Below, piece by piece: positions 42,284-50,849 of a DNA stretch of 62,998 nt (position 1 is its first letter; every line of letters begins with the position of its first letter). Position numbers and translations under genes: made by a program. Below the pieces are notes generated by a model, which made no database searches, was not told the DNA's origin, and saw only the letters and a list, made by a program, of their open reading frames with translations. Source of the stretch: Pseudomonadota bacterium (GTDB lineage Bacteria > Pseudomonadota > Gammaproteobacteria > Burkholderiales > Burkholderiaceae_E). Location: NCBI GenBank assembly GCA_023388075.1, contig JAEWGX010000014.1:1-62998 (forward strand), given 5' to 3'.

Positions 42284-43351
42284 TCAGGAGCGGGTCGTCG
42301 TCGCGGGAGGCTGCCACAGGCCAGCATGCCGCAACATGCCCAGGGTGCGCGCGAGCACGTCGTCCCGGTAGGCGCCGACGTCGCGACCCGCGTAGTCGTA
42401 GAAGCCGCTGCCCGTCTTCAGGCCGAGACGACCTTCGGCCATCATGCGATTCACGATGGCCGGCGCCGCGTAGCGCGCCGGATCGACCGACGCGGACATC
42501 TCGCGGCTCGCGTGGTGGAGGATGTCGCAACCGCCGTAGTCGATGAACTCCACCACGCCGATCGCGGCGAAGCGCAGCCCCAGGCCGAAGCGCGTGGCGC
42601 GGTCGATCTCTTCGGCCGTGGCCGCGCCCTCCTCCACCATCCGGGCCGCCTCGTTCATCACCAGCGCCTGCAGTCGCGGCACGATGTAGCCGGGGGTCGG
42701 CCCGCACACCACGGGCAGCTTGCCGATGTCCTCCATCAGCGCGCGCGTGCGCGCGAGCACGCCGGCGTCGGTGCCCGCATGGCAGCTCAGCTCCACCACC
42801 GGGATGACGTAGGCCGGATTGAGCCAGTGCATGTTGAGGAAGCGCTGCGGCCGCTCGACGAAGTCGGCCAGCTGCGTGACCAGGATGCTGCTGGTGGTGG
42901 AAGTGAGGATCGCGTCGTCGCGGCAGTGCCGGCACATCTGCGCGAAGGCCTCGCGCTTCGCCTCGAGCGTCTCGGGCACCCCTTCGAACACCAGCTCGGC
43001 CGCCGCCAGCGCGGTGGGTGCGTCGTCACTGCCGACCAGCTCGACCCTGCCCGCGATCGCTTCCACCTGCTCGGACTCGAGCGCACCCAGCCGCGCGAGG
43101 CCGTCCAGGTTGCCGCGAATCTCGGCACGCGCTTCGTGGCGCAGGATGTCCCAGGCGCGTGGCTCGCGCCGGCGCAGGTCCACCAGCGCGATCCGATGGC
43201 CGGCATAGGCGAAGGCCGTCGCGATGCCGCGGCCCATCCGGCCGGCGCCAACCGCCACGAAGCGCGGCGCGCCGCCGGCGGCGTTTCCCGGTGGATCTCC
43301 GGCCGCCCGCGACGCGGCAGCGGATTCGCGTGGATCGGCCTCAGTCGCCAT
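42284..43351 (-). CDS. 3-hydroxyacyl-CoA dehydrogenase family protein
   Basis: A 355-residue protein. It has an N-terminal Rossmann fold (VGAGRMGRGIA), the catalytic region STTSSILVTQLADF and HWLNPAYVIPVVE, and a C-terminal HCDH domain ending GLKTGSGFYDY. It oxidises a 3-hydroxyacyl-CoA with NAD. The end abuts the MarR stop with no gap. The start overlaps the next upstream gene by 11 bases, so the two are co-translated. A pathway link to the dioxygenase cluster is likely but not shown. Confidence 0.85.
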   Translation of the reverse strand: MATEADPRESAAASRAAGDPPGNAAGGAPRFVAVGAGRMGRGIATAFAYAGHRIALVDLRRREPRAWDILRHEARAEIRGNLDGLARLGALESEQVEAIAGRVELVGSDDAPTALAAAELVFEGVPETLEAKREAFAQMCRHCRDDAILTSTTSSILVTQLADFVERPQRFLNMHWLNPAYVIPVVELSCHAGTDAGVLARTRALMEDIGKLPVVCGPTPGYIVPRLQALVMNEAARMVEEGAATAEEIDRATRFGLGLRFAAIGVVEFIDYGGCDILHHASREMSASVDPARYAAPAIVNRMMAEGRLGLKTGSGFYDYAGRDVGAYRDDVLARTLGMLRHAGLWQPPATTTRS

Positions 43352-44414
43352 CGCGCAGCCTGCGGGCGAGCTCGTCCGGCGCGAGGCCGGCCAGTCCCAG
43401 CGCCTCGAACGTGCGAGGACCCCGGCGCAGGTCGCGACCGAGGAAGCCCCCGGCGATCGCGAGCAGGCCGTGTGCCACCGGCGCGTCGACGCCGCGCTCG
43501 CGCGCGGCCGACGCCAGGAAGGCGAGCCCCATCTCGATGTCCTCCGTGACATAGCGATGACGTTGCAGGTCGATGTGCTCGCGCCAGTCGCCGGACTTCA
43601 CCAGCTTCTTGTGCGCGTCGCCGTACATCCACTTGTCGTTCAGGTAGTGATCGGCGAGAGGATAGTGCGGTGGCCCGTAGCCGAAGGCCTCGCGGACCGC
43701 CATGCGCTCGCGGTCCAGCCGGTCCGTGACGTCCCGCACCGACTGCTGCGTCCCTTCGTTGTGGATGTCCCAGCGCTCGAAGTGCTGCAGCGGCGCGGCA
43801 TTCATCACCACCAGCGGCGGATGGATGACCGGGCCGGCATTCATCAGGGCGCCCGAGAGCGCATCGCCGCAGTCGTGCACCGCGGGGTACGCCCGGCGGA
43901 TCACCGCGATCGCCTCCTCACCTCGCCTGGCGGGATAGACGCCGGTCGGCAAGCGGATGGCGCGGATCGTCACGTTCACCTCGCGCTCGCCGTGCTTGCG
44001 CGCGAGGTAGGGCAGCGTGCCGGTCTCCGCCCACGCCACCTGCGCCGAGCTGCCAAGCGCGCGCACCGCCTGCGCCATGGCGTAGCTGCCCAAGGTACCG
44101 GGCGGCAGGAACACCACCTGGCCGTCGACGAGGTGTGGCGCCATCGCGCGGGCGACGTCGTCCTGGGCGATTGCCGGCAGCGCGACGACGATCAGCTCGG
44201 CGCCTTTCAGCGCCGCTCCGATGTCGGCGGTGGCGAGCGCGATCGGCACGTCGCGCGCGCCATCCGCGTCCTTCAGGCGGATGGAGCCGGCTTCCTGCAA
44301 GGCGGCGAGCGCGCCGGCGTCGCGGCGCCAGAAGCAGACCTCGTGTCCGGCTTCGGTGAGGTCGGCAGCCGCGGCGTAGGAACCGTGGCCGCCGCCGAGG
44401 ATGGCAATGCGCAT
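43341..44414 (-). CDS. NAD/NADP-dependent opine/octopine dehydrogenase family protein
   Basis: A 357-residue protein. The N-terminal Rossmann fold MRIAILGGGHGSYAAAADL is followed by a helical domain with a conserved histidine region (NAGPVIHPPLVVMNAAPLQH), as in octopine dehydrogenases. Family members reduce imines or oxidise amino-acid-like conjugates. The ATG at 44414 follows AAGGATCG and matches the family start; an upstream ATG exists. The role in this cluster is unknown. Cleavage or formation of an amino-acid conjugate of the aromatic acid would be one possibility. Confidence 0.8.
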   Translation of the reverse strand: MRIAILGGGHGSYAAAADLTEAGHEVCFWRRDAGALAALQEAGSIRLKDADGARDVPIALATADIGAALKGAELIVVALPAIAQDDVARAMAPHLVDGQVVFLPPGTLGSYAMAQAVRALGSSAQVAWAETGTLPYLARKHGEREVNVTIRAIRLPTGVYPARRGEEAIAVIRRAYPAVHDCGDALSGALMNAGPVIHPPLVVMNAAPLQHFERWDIHNEGTQQSVRDVTDRLDRERMAVREAFGYGPPHYPLADHYLNDKWMYGDAHKKLVKSGDWREHIDLQRHRYVTEDIEMGLAFLASAARERGVDAPVAHGLLAIAGGFLGRDLRRGPRTFEALGLAGLAPDELARRLRDGD

Positions 44415-44486
44415 GGGACGATCCTTGAGTAGCATGGGTCGCAACGCGTCGATGGCATTTGCGAGTGCCCATGTTAACTGCAAGGA

Positions 44487-44504
44487 CGCGTGCGGCCGCA
44501 CGCG
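44487..44504. promoter_or_regulatory. Perfect 18-bp palindrome in a divergent intergenic region
   Basis: CGCGTGCGGCCGCACGCG is a perfect palindrome with no spacer. It lies in the 119-base gap between the divergent opine-dehydrogenase-like gene and the DUF924 gene. It may be an operator; GC-only palindromes can also arise by chance in such DNA. Confidence 0.35.
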
Positions 44505-44533
44505 CGGGCGCGCAGACGAGCGGAAGAGCTGGC

Positions 44534-45178
44534 ATGCAGGAATGGAATCAGGTCCTCGATTTCTGGTTTCCGGAGGGACACCGGATCGATGTCGACGCGA
44601 GGGAGCATCGCGCGCACTGGTTCTGGCGGATGCGCGGCGGTGCGGACGCCGAGATCGAAGCGCGCTTCGCCGCGCTCACGGAGAGGGGCGCGCGGGGCGA
44701 GCTCGCGCACTGGGCGGCCGATGCCGAGGGAAGGCTCGCGCTCATCATCGTGCTGGATCAGTTCTCCCGCTCGGTCTGGCGCGACACGTCCATGGCGTTC
44801 ACGCAGGACCTTGCCGCGCTGTCCCTGGCAAGGAGCGGGCTCGCCAACGGCCATTACGCCGCCCTGGTCACGCCCTGGTTCAAGGTGGTCTTCGGGTTGC
44901 CCCTGGGGCACTGCGAGGGAGCCGATCACCTGGAACGACTCGATCTCCTCATCGAGCTTCGCGCCGCGATCCTCGGCGAGGTGCCGGCCCACCTGCGTCC
45001 CGTCTATTCATCGCTGGTGGACCAGGCGCGTGACGTGCGCAAAGTCGTCGCGACCTTTGGCCGGCATCCTCATCGCAACCGCGTTCTCGGCCGCGCATCG
45101 ACGCCGGCGGAGGAAGAGTACATCGCCAAGGGACGGTTTCCGCATCTGCGAGCGTTCGGGGCCGGAGCGACCGAGTAG
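44534..45178 (+). CDS. DUF924 family protein
   Basis: A 214-residue protein of the DUF924 (TPR-like helical) family. Characteristic features are VLDFWFPEG at the start, LIIVLDQFSRSVWR in the middle and HPHRNRVLGRASTPAEEEY near the end. Length and order of motifs are typical. The biochemical function of the family is not established. The start at 44534 follows GGAAGAG. The gene stands alone. Confidence 0.85.
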   Translation: MQEWNQVLDFWFPEGHRIDVDAREHRAHWFWRMRGGADAEIEARFAALTERGARGELAHWAADAEGRLALIIVLDQFSRSVWRDTSMAFTQDLAALSLARSGLANGHYAALVTPWFKVVFGLPLGHCEGADHLERLDLLIELRAAILGEVPAHLRPVYSSLVDQARDVRKVVATFGRHPHRNRVLGRASTPAEEEYIAKGRFPHLRAFGAGATE

Positions 45179-45236
45179 GGGCGACCGGTGACGGCTTCTC
45201 CGCGGGCGGGATAACGCAGCCTTCAAGCCGGCGCGG

Positions 45237-45899
45237 CTATCCGCGCCGCCGGCCTCGCGAGGGCGCCCGCCGTGGTGCCGGCGCCCTCACCGCCGCCACG
45301 GCAAGCCCAATCGCCGTCTCCGCGCAGACCACCGCCTCGTCCAGCGTGAAGCCGAACCCCGTACGGTAGTAGTGCCAGGTAGTGGCCGCGAGGTAGTAAC
45401 GGATGTTGGCCGCGGCAATCCGGCGATCCCGAGCCGCGGCGCCTGGCGCCATCCGGTCGATCAGCCGGACGATCGCATCCCAGCGCCGCTTGGCGGTGGT
45501 CGCCTGCATCCTCGGGAGGAGATCGGGATGCAGCAACGCCTTCGTCAGGCCAAAGCGTGCCTCGAAGGCCCCATACAGCGCGCGCGGTGCCGCCCGGAGA
45601 TCCTCTTCCGAAGTTGGCGGATCGGGCATTTTCAACCTCGCCGCGCCTTCGGCGGCGACGGCATCCAGCAGCTCGTCGCGCGAGGCGAAATAGCGGAAGA
45701 CCGTGCGTTCGGCGAGGCCCGCCATGCGGGCGGCCGACCGCATGGTGAGCTCGGCGACGGGCCCGCCCTCCAGGATGGCGATCGACGCATCCAGGATCAG
45801 CGAACGCGTCAGGTCGGTCTGGCGCTGGGTGAGCGTGCGACCGTCCAAGTGTCCGGACGGGCTTGCGTCCGGCCGCTCCAAACCTGTTCTTGCATGCAC
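45237..45899 (-). CDS. TetR family transcriptional regulator
   Basis: A 220-residue TetR protein. The helix-turn-helix covers about 30-75 (SLILDASIAILEGG, MRSAARMAGLAERTVFRYFASRD). The C-terminal domain is helical. A GTG start at 45899 is used because the frame is closed by a stop upstream and has no ATG nearby. It is divergent from the cupin gene, with a TGTCAT-N13-ATGACA dyad between them, so it probably regulates itself and the cupin gene. Confidence 0.85.
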   Translation of the reverse strand: MHARTGLERPDASPSGHLDGRTLTQRQTDLTRSLILDASIAILEGGPVAELTMRSAARMAGLAERTVFRYFASRDELLDAVAAEGAARLKMPDPPTSEEDLRAAPRALYGAFEARFGLTKALLHPDLLPRMQATTAKRRWDAIVRLIDRMAPGAAARDRRIAAANIRYYLAATTWHYYRTGFGFTLDEAVVCAETAIGLAVAAVRAPAPRRAPSRGRRRG

Positions 45900-45901
45900 T
45901 C

Positions 45902-45926
45902 TGTCATTATATCATAGTGCATGACA
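45902..45926. promoter_or_regulatory. Dyad operator between tetR and cupin genes
   Basis: TGTCAT and ATGACA form a perfect 6-bp-arm dyad separated by 13 bases of A/T-rich sequence (TATATCATAGTGC). It begins three bases before the GTG of tetR. This is the expected place for a TetR autorepression site. Confidence 0.5.
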
Positions 45927-45967
45927 CCGCGCCAGCCCCGGGGCGGCAATCGGAAGGGAGATGCAAG

Positions 45968-46408
45968 ATGGAACGCAAGCAGGCTTTCGTCACTTCCCGC
46001 ACGGCATCGGAAGCCCTCAAGGTCATGGGTGCGGACGTGTCCTTCCTCTGCCCGGCGGAGCGTACCGGGCAGGCCTGGTCGATGATGGAGGTGGCGCTGC
46101 CTCGCCACGCCGGGCCGCCGCCCCACCACCATCCGTGGGACGAGGCGCACTACGTCGTCGAAGGAACAGTGGACTTCTCGCTCGACGGCGAGACGCGGCG
46201 GGTCGGCTCGGGCGAGTTCATCTATGCGCCGGGCGGCACGGTGCACGGGTTCCAGGGAGCCTCGAACGAGCCGGCGCGCGTGCTGATCTTCGATGCGCCG
46301 GCACACTCCGAGGCGTTCTTCCGCGAGGTGGACCGCGAGGTCAAGGCGCCGGATGACATGGCGAAGATGCCAGGCATCGGAGCCCGGCACCAGATCCACT
46401 TCCTGTAG
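45968..46408 (+). CDS. Cupin domain-containing protein
   Basis: A 146-residue single-domain cupin. Motif 1 is PPPHHHPWDEAHYVVEG and motif 2 is SGEFIYAPGGTVHGFQG. These supply three His and one Glu or Asp for metal binding. The start at 45968 follows GGAAGGGAG. The family includes dioxygenases, isomerases and binding proteins; the substrate is unknown. Regulation by the divergent TetR is likely. Confidence 0.82.
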   Translation: MERKQAFVTSRTASEALKVMGADVSFLCPAERTGQAWSMMEVALPRHAGPPPHHHPWDEAHYVVEGTVDFSLDGETRRVGSGEFIYAPGGTVHGFQGASNEPARVLIFDAPAHSEAFFREVDREVKAPDDMAKMPGIGARHQIHFL

Positions 46409-46471
46409 GAAATCGGGCGGCGACCGGCAAGCTTCGGCCGAGGTCCACCCCGGAAGGTGAAGGGTGGCGCG

Positions 46472-46501
46472 TTTGCGGGCCAGTGGCGGCGCGGGTATAC
46501 T
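46472..46501 (+). promoter_or_regulatory. Promoter of the initiator tRNA
   Basis: TATACT (46496-46501) lies seven bases before the first base of the tRNA, with TTTGCG (46472-46477) 18 bases further upstream as a weak -35. Transcription would start almost at the mature 5' end, leaving little leader for RNase P. Confidence 0.45.
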
Positions 46502-46507
46502 TGCAAC

Positions 46508-46584
46508 CGCGGGGTGGAGCAGTCTGGCAGCTCGTCGGGCTCATAACCCGAAGGTCACAGGTTCAAATCCTGTCCCCGCAACCA
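46508..46584 (+). tRNA. Initiator tRNA-fMet (anticodon CAT)
   Basis: A 77-base cloverleaf including the encoded CCA. The acceptor strands CGCGGGG and CCCCGCA leave a C1-A72 mismatch. The anticodon CAT at 46542-46544 sits under three consecutive G-C pairs (GGG/CCC). Both features identify the initiator rather than the elongator methionine tRNA. The T arm is ACAGG-TTCAAAT-CCTGT. It stands alone, not in an rRNA or metY-nusA operon. Confidence 0.97.
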
Positions 46585-46633
46585 TCTTTCAAATGCGTGC
46601 GCCGTCTGCTCCTCCTGCACGTATCCCATCGAG

Positions 46634-47446
46634 CTACTTCGTCGCGGTCGCGGTCGTCATCCCCACCTGAAGGGACAGGACGCCGTCCTCCACGAACGGC
46701 CGCCAACCTTCACGGACATCGCGCTCCAGGGCGGCGAGGCTCGCCTCGCTGGCCTGCGCCACCGGCTGGCTGAGCGGCGTGCTCCGCACGTACTGCCACA
46801 GGAACTCGGCCGGCTCGGGCAGGCGTAGCCTCTTCGGTCTGGCCTCGACCCGCACGTCGCGAAAACCCGCGCCTCGCACGAGCTCCCTGAGCTCGTCGAC
46901 ATCGTGCATCGAGAAGACGCGGTCACTGAAGGCGGCGGCTTGCTGGCCGACGTGACGGGCGAGCGCCTCCGTCAAGACCGAGAACAAGGGCGGCTTGGGC
47001 CCGGGCACAATGATGGCTGCGCGGCCGCCAGGCGCGAGGACACGTCGCATCTCGCGCAGGGCGGCCAGCTTGCCGGGCATGAACTGCAGGCCCATCTGAC
47101 AGAGCACCACATCGAACACACCGTCCGGCAAGGGCAGCGCCTCGGCGTCCGACTCCAGCCATTCAATCGACAGGTCCAAAGGCGTCGCCGACCGCGCCGC
47201 CGCCAGCATGCCGGGGTGGATGTCGAGCCCCGTCACCGAGCCGGCGGCGCCGACGCGCGTGGCGGCGAGCCGCGCCACGACCCCCGTGCCGCAGGCGACA
47301 TCGAGCACCCGCTCGCCTGGTTGCAGGCGGGCCGACGCCGCGAGATCCTCGGCCACCGGCCCGCCGATCGCGGGGACGAAATATTCCTGGTAGCACTCGG
47401 CCGGGCTGGCATCGAGGCTCGGGCGGGCAATGGTCTGCTGGTCCAT
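46634..47446 (-). CDS. Class I SAM-dependent methyltransferase
   Basis: A 270-residue UbiE/Methyltransf_11-like enzyme. Motif I is VLDVACGTGVVAR, with the acidic post-I residue in VTGLDIHPGML, motif II in FDVVLCQMGLQFM and motif III after VLAPGGRAAI. The start MDQQTIARP follows GAGGAGG. The frame is open upstream but without family residues. The methyl acceptor is unknown. A LuxR-type regulator gene lies 97 bases upstream on the same strand, so the two may be functionally linked. Confidence 0.85.
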   Translation of the reverse strand: MDQQTIARPSLDASPAECYQEYFVPAIGGPVAEDLAASARLQPGERVLDVACGTGVVARLAATRVGAAGSVTGLDIHPGMLAAARSATPLDLSIEWLESDAEALPLPDGVFDVVLCQMGLQFMPGKLAALREMRRVLAPGGRAAIIVPGPKPPLFSVLTEALARHVGQQAAAFSDRVFSMHDVDELRELVRGAGFRDVRVEARPKRLRLPEPAEFLWQYVRSTPLSQPVAQASEASLAALERDVREGWRPFVEDGVLSLQVGMTTATATK

Positions 47447-47543
47447 CGTTTTTCCTCCTCTTGCATCGGAGCACCCATGCTCCATGAAGGAAGGAGCGCG
47501 CGCATCGCTCGAATCCGCCAGGTTCGCATCGGCGCCCGCATGG

Positions 47544-49214
47544 TCAATGCTGACCATGCGCAGGCGGGGGAACGAGCTCGTGCTCGTGGGCAAACGCGCT
47601 GGCAGCGGTTCGTGTCGTCACCCCCAGCTTGTCGAAGATGTTGCTGAGGTGACGGGCAACGGTGTGCTCGCTGATCCCCAGCGTGGTCGCCACCTGCCGA
47701 TTGGTCCCTCCGGAAGCCACGCAGGCAAGCACCTCGCGCTCGCGGTCCGTCAAGCCAGTGGACGGCCCGCCGTGCCCGCCGTCCAACAGGCGGTCGAGCG
47801 CGGCCACATCCGGGCGAGCGCGCAGCTCGCCGAAGGCCGAACGGGCGGCATGGAAATGCATGAGTGCGGTTTCGACGTCGCCCATTTGCCGGCACGCCCT
47901 GCCGACAAGAACCCGCACGCGAGCGGCCTCGTAAGGCGCCTCCAGTCGTTCCCAGATCGCCCACGCCTCACGCAGCAAGGCGAGCGCCGCCTTCGGCTTA
48001 CCCTCCGCGATCAGGACCGCGCCGGTGGCCTGCGTGGCCGAAGCCAGGAGAAACGGCGCGTCGATATCGGTGGCGATCTCCGTAAGCTCCTCGGCCGCGG
48101 CACGCGCGGTGGCGAGATCGCCGCTGGCGAGCGATATCTCGACGTGGGGCCCGAGCACGCGGGCGCGTGACGTTCCGTCGCCACCCCCGGGCGGCCCGAC
48201 CGACGCGGCATAGCCCCGGATGGCTGCCACCGCGGCCTCGGTCCTGCCCTCGGCCAGGCGAAGCAGCGACAGGCCGGGTTGCGGCTCGTATCCGTGTCGG
48301 CTGGCCTCCTGGTACCGCTCCAGGGCCAGTGCGAGCTCACCACGCAGGCGATGCAGCTCTGCCTGCTGGTAGCAGGCGCTTCCCAAGGCTTTCGGCTCCT
48401 TCGCCAGATGGGCGCGCGCCTTCGTCACCTCCGCGAGCGCGCCCTTCCAATCGCCCCGCAACTGAAGGACTTCGGCGCGATGCAGCAGGCACCGTCCACG
48501 ATACGGCACCAGGTCGGCTTGCGAGGCACACCAGGCATCGAGCTGCCTGGTCCACTCGCCAGCCCGGCGGAGATCGAAGATCCGCTGGCAGGTCAGGATG
48601 ACGGCGCAGTAGACGATGCCGGCAAGCACTGGAGAAACGTGGCCGGCGGTGATGCCGAGCATCGCCTCGTCGAGTCGGGCGACGCCCTCGGCGATCCTGC
48701 GCGAGTAAATCAGGCTTTGACCTCGGCCGAGCAGCCCGAGGGCCAGGAGGTCCGGATCGCTATGCCGCTCGGCGAGGAGGATCGCCGCTTCGAAGGCGTC
48801 ACCGGCGGACTCGATGTCGCCGCGGCCCATTGAAAGCAATCCGGAGACGACGAGCCCGTATCCCCGCTCGACGCATTCCGCCTCGCTCTCCCCGAGCAAC
48901 CGCTGCGAACGGGCAAGCCAGCCGGTCGCCTGCGCGATCTCACCGGCAAGGAGCATCTTCAGGCCGAGCCAGAATCCGCAGCGGGCCGCGCGCAACGCCT
49001 GCCCCTGGCTGACGAGCTGGTTGTGCAAACGCGTCCAGATTGCGACCGCGTGGACGTCTTCCCCGACCAGGTAGGCCGCCGTTGCCAGGCGTTCCAGGTC
49101 AGGCGGACGGAGCGGCGACTTCCGGTCCGCGGCGGCCAGTCGCTCGTACGCCTGCCGCCACTGCTGCCGGGCGAGCGCCTCTCGCCCCTGGACGAGTGCG
49201 GCAGTCGGTGCCAT
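47544..49214 (-). CDS. LuxR-type transcriptional regulator with TPR-like repeats
   Basis: A 556-residue protein. Most of its length consists of TPR-like helical repeats (Ala/Leu-rich, such as GDIESAGDAFEAAILLAERH). The C-terminal ~65 residues are a LuxR/GerE helix-turn-helix (LTDREREVLACVASGGTNRQ, then VARHLSNIFDKLGV). The architecture resembles MalT-like regulators, but the N-terminal STAND ATPase domain is absent. No Walker motifs are visible. The start at 49214 is chosen as the first ATG with family-like sequence. The target is unknown. Confidence 0.8.
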   Translation of the reverse strand: MAPTAALVQGREALARQQWRQAYERLAAADRKSPLRPPDLERLATAAYLVGEDVHAVAIWTRLHNQLVSQGQALRAARCGFWLGLKMLLAGEIAQATGWLARSQRLLGESEAECVERGYGLVVSGLLSMGRGDIESAGDAFEAAILLAERHSDPDLLALGLLGRGQSLIYSRRIAEGVARLDEAMLGITAGHVSPVLAGIVYCAVILTCQRIFDLRRAGEWTRQLDAWCASQADLVPYRGRCLLHRAEVLQLRGDWKGALAEVTKARAHLAKEPKALGSACYQQAELHRLRGELALALERYQEASRHGYEPQPGLSLLRLAEGRTEAAVAAIRGYAASVGPPGGGDGTSRARVLGPHVEISLASGDLATARAAAEELTEIATDIDAPFLLASATQATGAVLIAEGKPKAALALLREAWAIWERLEAPYEAARVRVLVGRACRQMGDVETALMHFHAARSAFGELRARPDVAALDRLLDGGHGGPSTGLTDREREVLACVASGGTNRQVATTLGISEHTVARHLSNIFDKLGVTTRTAASAFAHEHELVPPPAHGQH

Positions 49215-49316
49215 GCAGTGTTTTAGCACAATCGGCCGCGGGCCGGACCCGCGGACAGGCGCCCGCGTGGAGCAGGAGTGCCCACGCGGTTGCATCGACG
49301 GAGTCGCCGCGTCGGA

Positions 49317-50096
49317 TCACCGCAGCAGCGACTGCGCCACCAGCGCCGTGCCCGATCCCAGCAGCAATGCCAGGACGATCCGCTGAAACGTCTGCTCGCC
49401 GATCCCGAGATAAGCCCGCGTGCCGATGACCGTGCCGATCACCGTCGCCGGCAGGCAGAGCAGGCAGACCGTCACCACTTCGGCGTCGAACCTGCCGGCG
49501 ATCGCCATGGCGATGCAGGCCACCACCAGCACGATGAAGTTGAACGGCTGGTAGACTGCCCGCTGCCGCGCGCTCGGCCCGCCGCGAAGCTGCAGCCAGA
49601 CGAGCGGCAACAGCCCCGAGAGGCCGGCGAAGCCACCCAGGATGCCGCCGCCCACACCCACCACCGCATCGGCGGCGCGGCCGCCGCGGTCACCGATCCG
49701 CCAGCGTTCGATGCGTGCGAAGCTCGCGAGGACGTAGGCGACGAGAAAGGTGCCGACGGCCAGCTTCAGCAGCTGAGGCGACACCCGGGCCAGCAGCATC
49801 ACGCCGACCGGCACGCCGAGCAGCCCACCGGCCAGGAAGGGGGTGGCGCGCCCCCACTCGAAGGCACGCCGCACCGCGAAGAACCCGATGGCCTGCGAGG
49901 CCACCGACGCCACCACGATGAGTGGCGGCACCATCGCCGCCGGCAGCGCATGGAACCAGAAGCCCGAGGCGACCAGGCCGGTGCCGAAGCCGGCGAAGCC
50001 GGACGTGAAGCCGGCGACGAAGCCGCCCAGCAGCACGAGCAGGAGCGCGGAAGAATCGATCGGGAGAGCGGTCATGGCGAGTCCGGCGACGAGCAT
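49317..50096 (-). CDS. Sulfite exporter TauE/SafE family protein (membrane permease)
   Basis: A 259-residue integral membrane protein with about eight hydrophobic segments. The two half-repeats show GGFVAGFTSGFAGFGTGL and VVGVGGGILGGFAGLSG, the glycine-rich TauE/SafE signature. It probably exports an organic or sulfur-containing anion. Two starts are possible, at 50096 and seven codons later at 50075; neither has a strong ribosome site. It is divergent from the Nudix gene by only 38 bases. Confidence 0.8.
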   Translation of the reverse strand: MLVAGLAMTALPIDSSALLLVLLGGFVAGFTSGFAGFGTGLVASGFWFHALPAAMVPPLIVVASVASQAIGFFAVRRAFEWGRATPFLAGGLLGVPVGVMLLARVSPQLLKLAVGTFLVAYVLASFARIERWRIGDRGGRAADAVVGVGGGILGGFAGLSGLLPLVWLQLRGGPSARQRAVYQPFNFIVLVVACIAMAIAGRFDAEVVTVCLLCLPATVIGTVIGTRAYLGIGEQTFQRIVLALLLGSGTALVAQSLLR

Positions 50097-50134
50097 ACTT
50101 CAAGGGCCCCGACTCTTCGGCTACATTTCTCAGG

Positions 50135-50683
50135 ATGAAGTTCTGCCCCGCCTGCTCCAGCGAGCTGAAGTTCGAGGTACCTCCCGCGGACAACCGGCCC
50201 CGCTTCATGTGTCCGTCCTGCGGCGCCATCCACTACCAGAACCCGCGCATCGTCACCGGCACCGTCGCGACCTGGGGCGACCGCATCCTCCTCTGCAAGC
50301 GGGCGATCGAGCCGCGCTATGGTTTCTGGACGCTGCCGGCGGGCTTCATGGAGATCGGCGAGACGGTGGCCGATGGCGCCATCCGCGAGACGACCGAGGA
50401 GGCCGGCGCGCGCATCGAGTTGCTCGATCTCTTCTCCATGATCGACGTGATCCACGCCGAGCAGGTGCACCTCTTCTACCGTGCCCGCATGCTGGGCCCG
50501 GAGCTCGACCCGGGTCCGGAAAGCCTGGAGGCGAAGCTCTTCGCGGAAGAGGACATCCCCTGGGACCAGCTCGCGTTCAAGACGGTGATCCGGACGCTGC
50601 GGTGGTTCGTGGCCGACCGCAAGGAGGGCCGCTTCGCGCTGCACACGGACTCGATCGTGTACCAGCCGAAGGAACGGAGCTGA
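50135..50683 (+). CDS. NUDIX hydrolase with N-terminal zinc ribbon
   Basis: A 182-residue protein. A zinc ribbon (C4, C7, C26, C29) precedes a Nudix box at residues 70-92 (G70, E76, R84-E85, E88-E89, G91), which fits Gx5Ex7REUxEExGU exactly. The zinc-ribbon Nudix layout resembles NudC-like or ADP-ribose-type hydrolases. It hydrolyses a nucleoside diphosphate linked to X; the substrate is unknown. It is followed by the 18-bp tandem repeat. Confidence 0.88.
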   Translation: MKFCPACSSELKFEVPPADNRPRFMCPSCGAIHYQNPRIVTGTVATWGDRILLCKRAIEPRYGFWTLPAGFMEIGETVADGAIRETTEEAGARIELLDLFSMIDVIHAEQVHLFYRARMLGPELDPGPESLEAKLFAEEDIPWDQLAFKTVIRTLRWFVADRKEGRFALHTDSIVYQPKERS

Positions 50684-50712
50684 TGCAGCGACGATCGCCC
50701 GTCGCCGCGTCG

Positions 50713-50838
50713 ATCGACCCGATCTCGCCGATCGGGCGAATCACGCGGGTCGGCCCTGCTTCGCCGGTCGGCCCTGCTTCGCCGGTCGGCCCGGTTTCGG
50801 CGGTCGGGCCGATCTCGCCGATCCGGCCAATGCGGCGC
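50713..50838. repeat. 18-bp tandem repeat, seven units
   Basis: Seven tandem 18-base units, the best conserved being GTCGGCCCTGCTTCGCCG (two identical copies at 50749 and 50767). It fills the gap between the Nudix gene and aat. Read from an ATG at 50683 that overlaps the Nudix stop (TGATG), it encodes a 57-residue peptide with (V/I)GPxSP hexapeptides whose stop overlaps the aat start. Whether this peptide is made is unknown. Confidence 0.75.
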
Positions 50839-50849
50839 CAGCGGGCCAG

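Noticed and set aside
46508..46584. Elongator tRNA-Met
   Set aside because: The C1-A72 mismatch and the three G-C pairs at the anticodon stem are initiator features.
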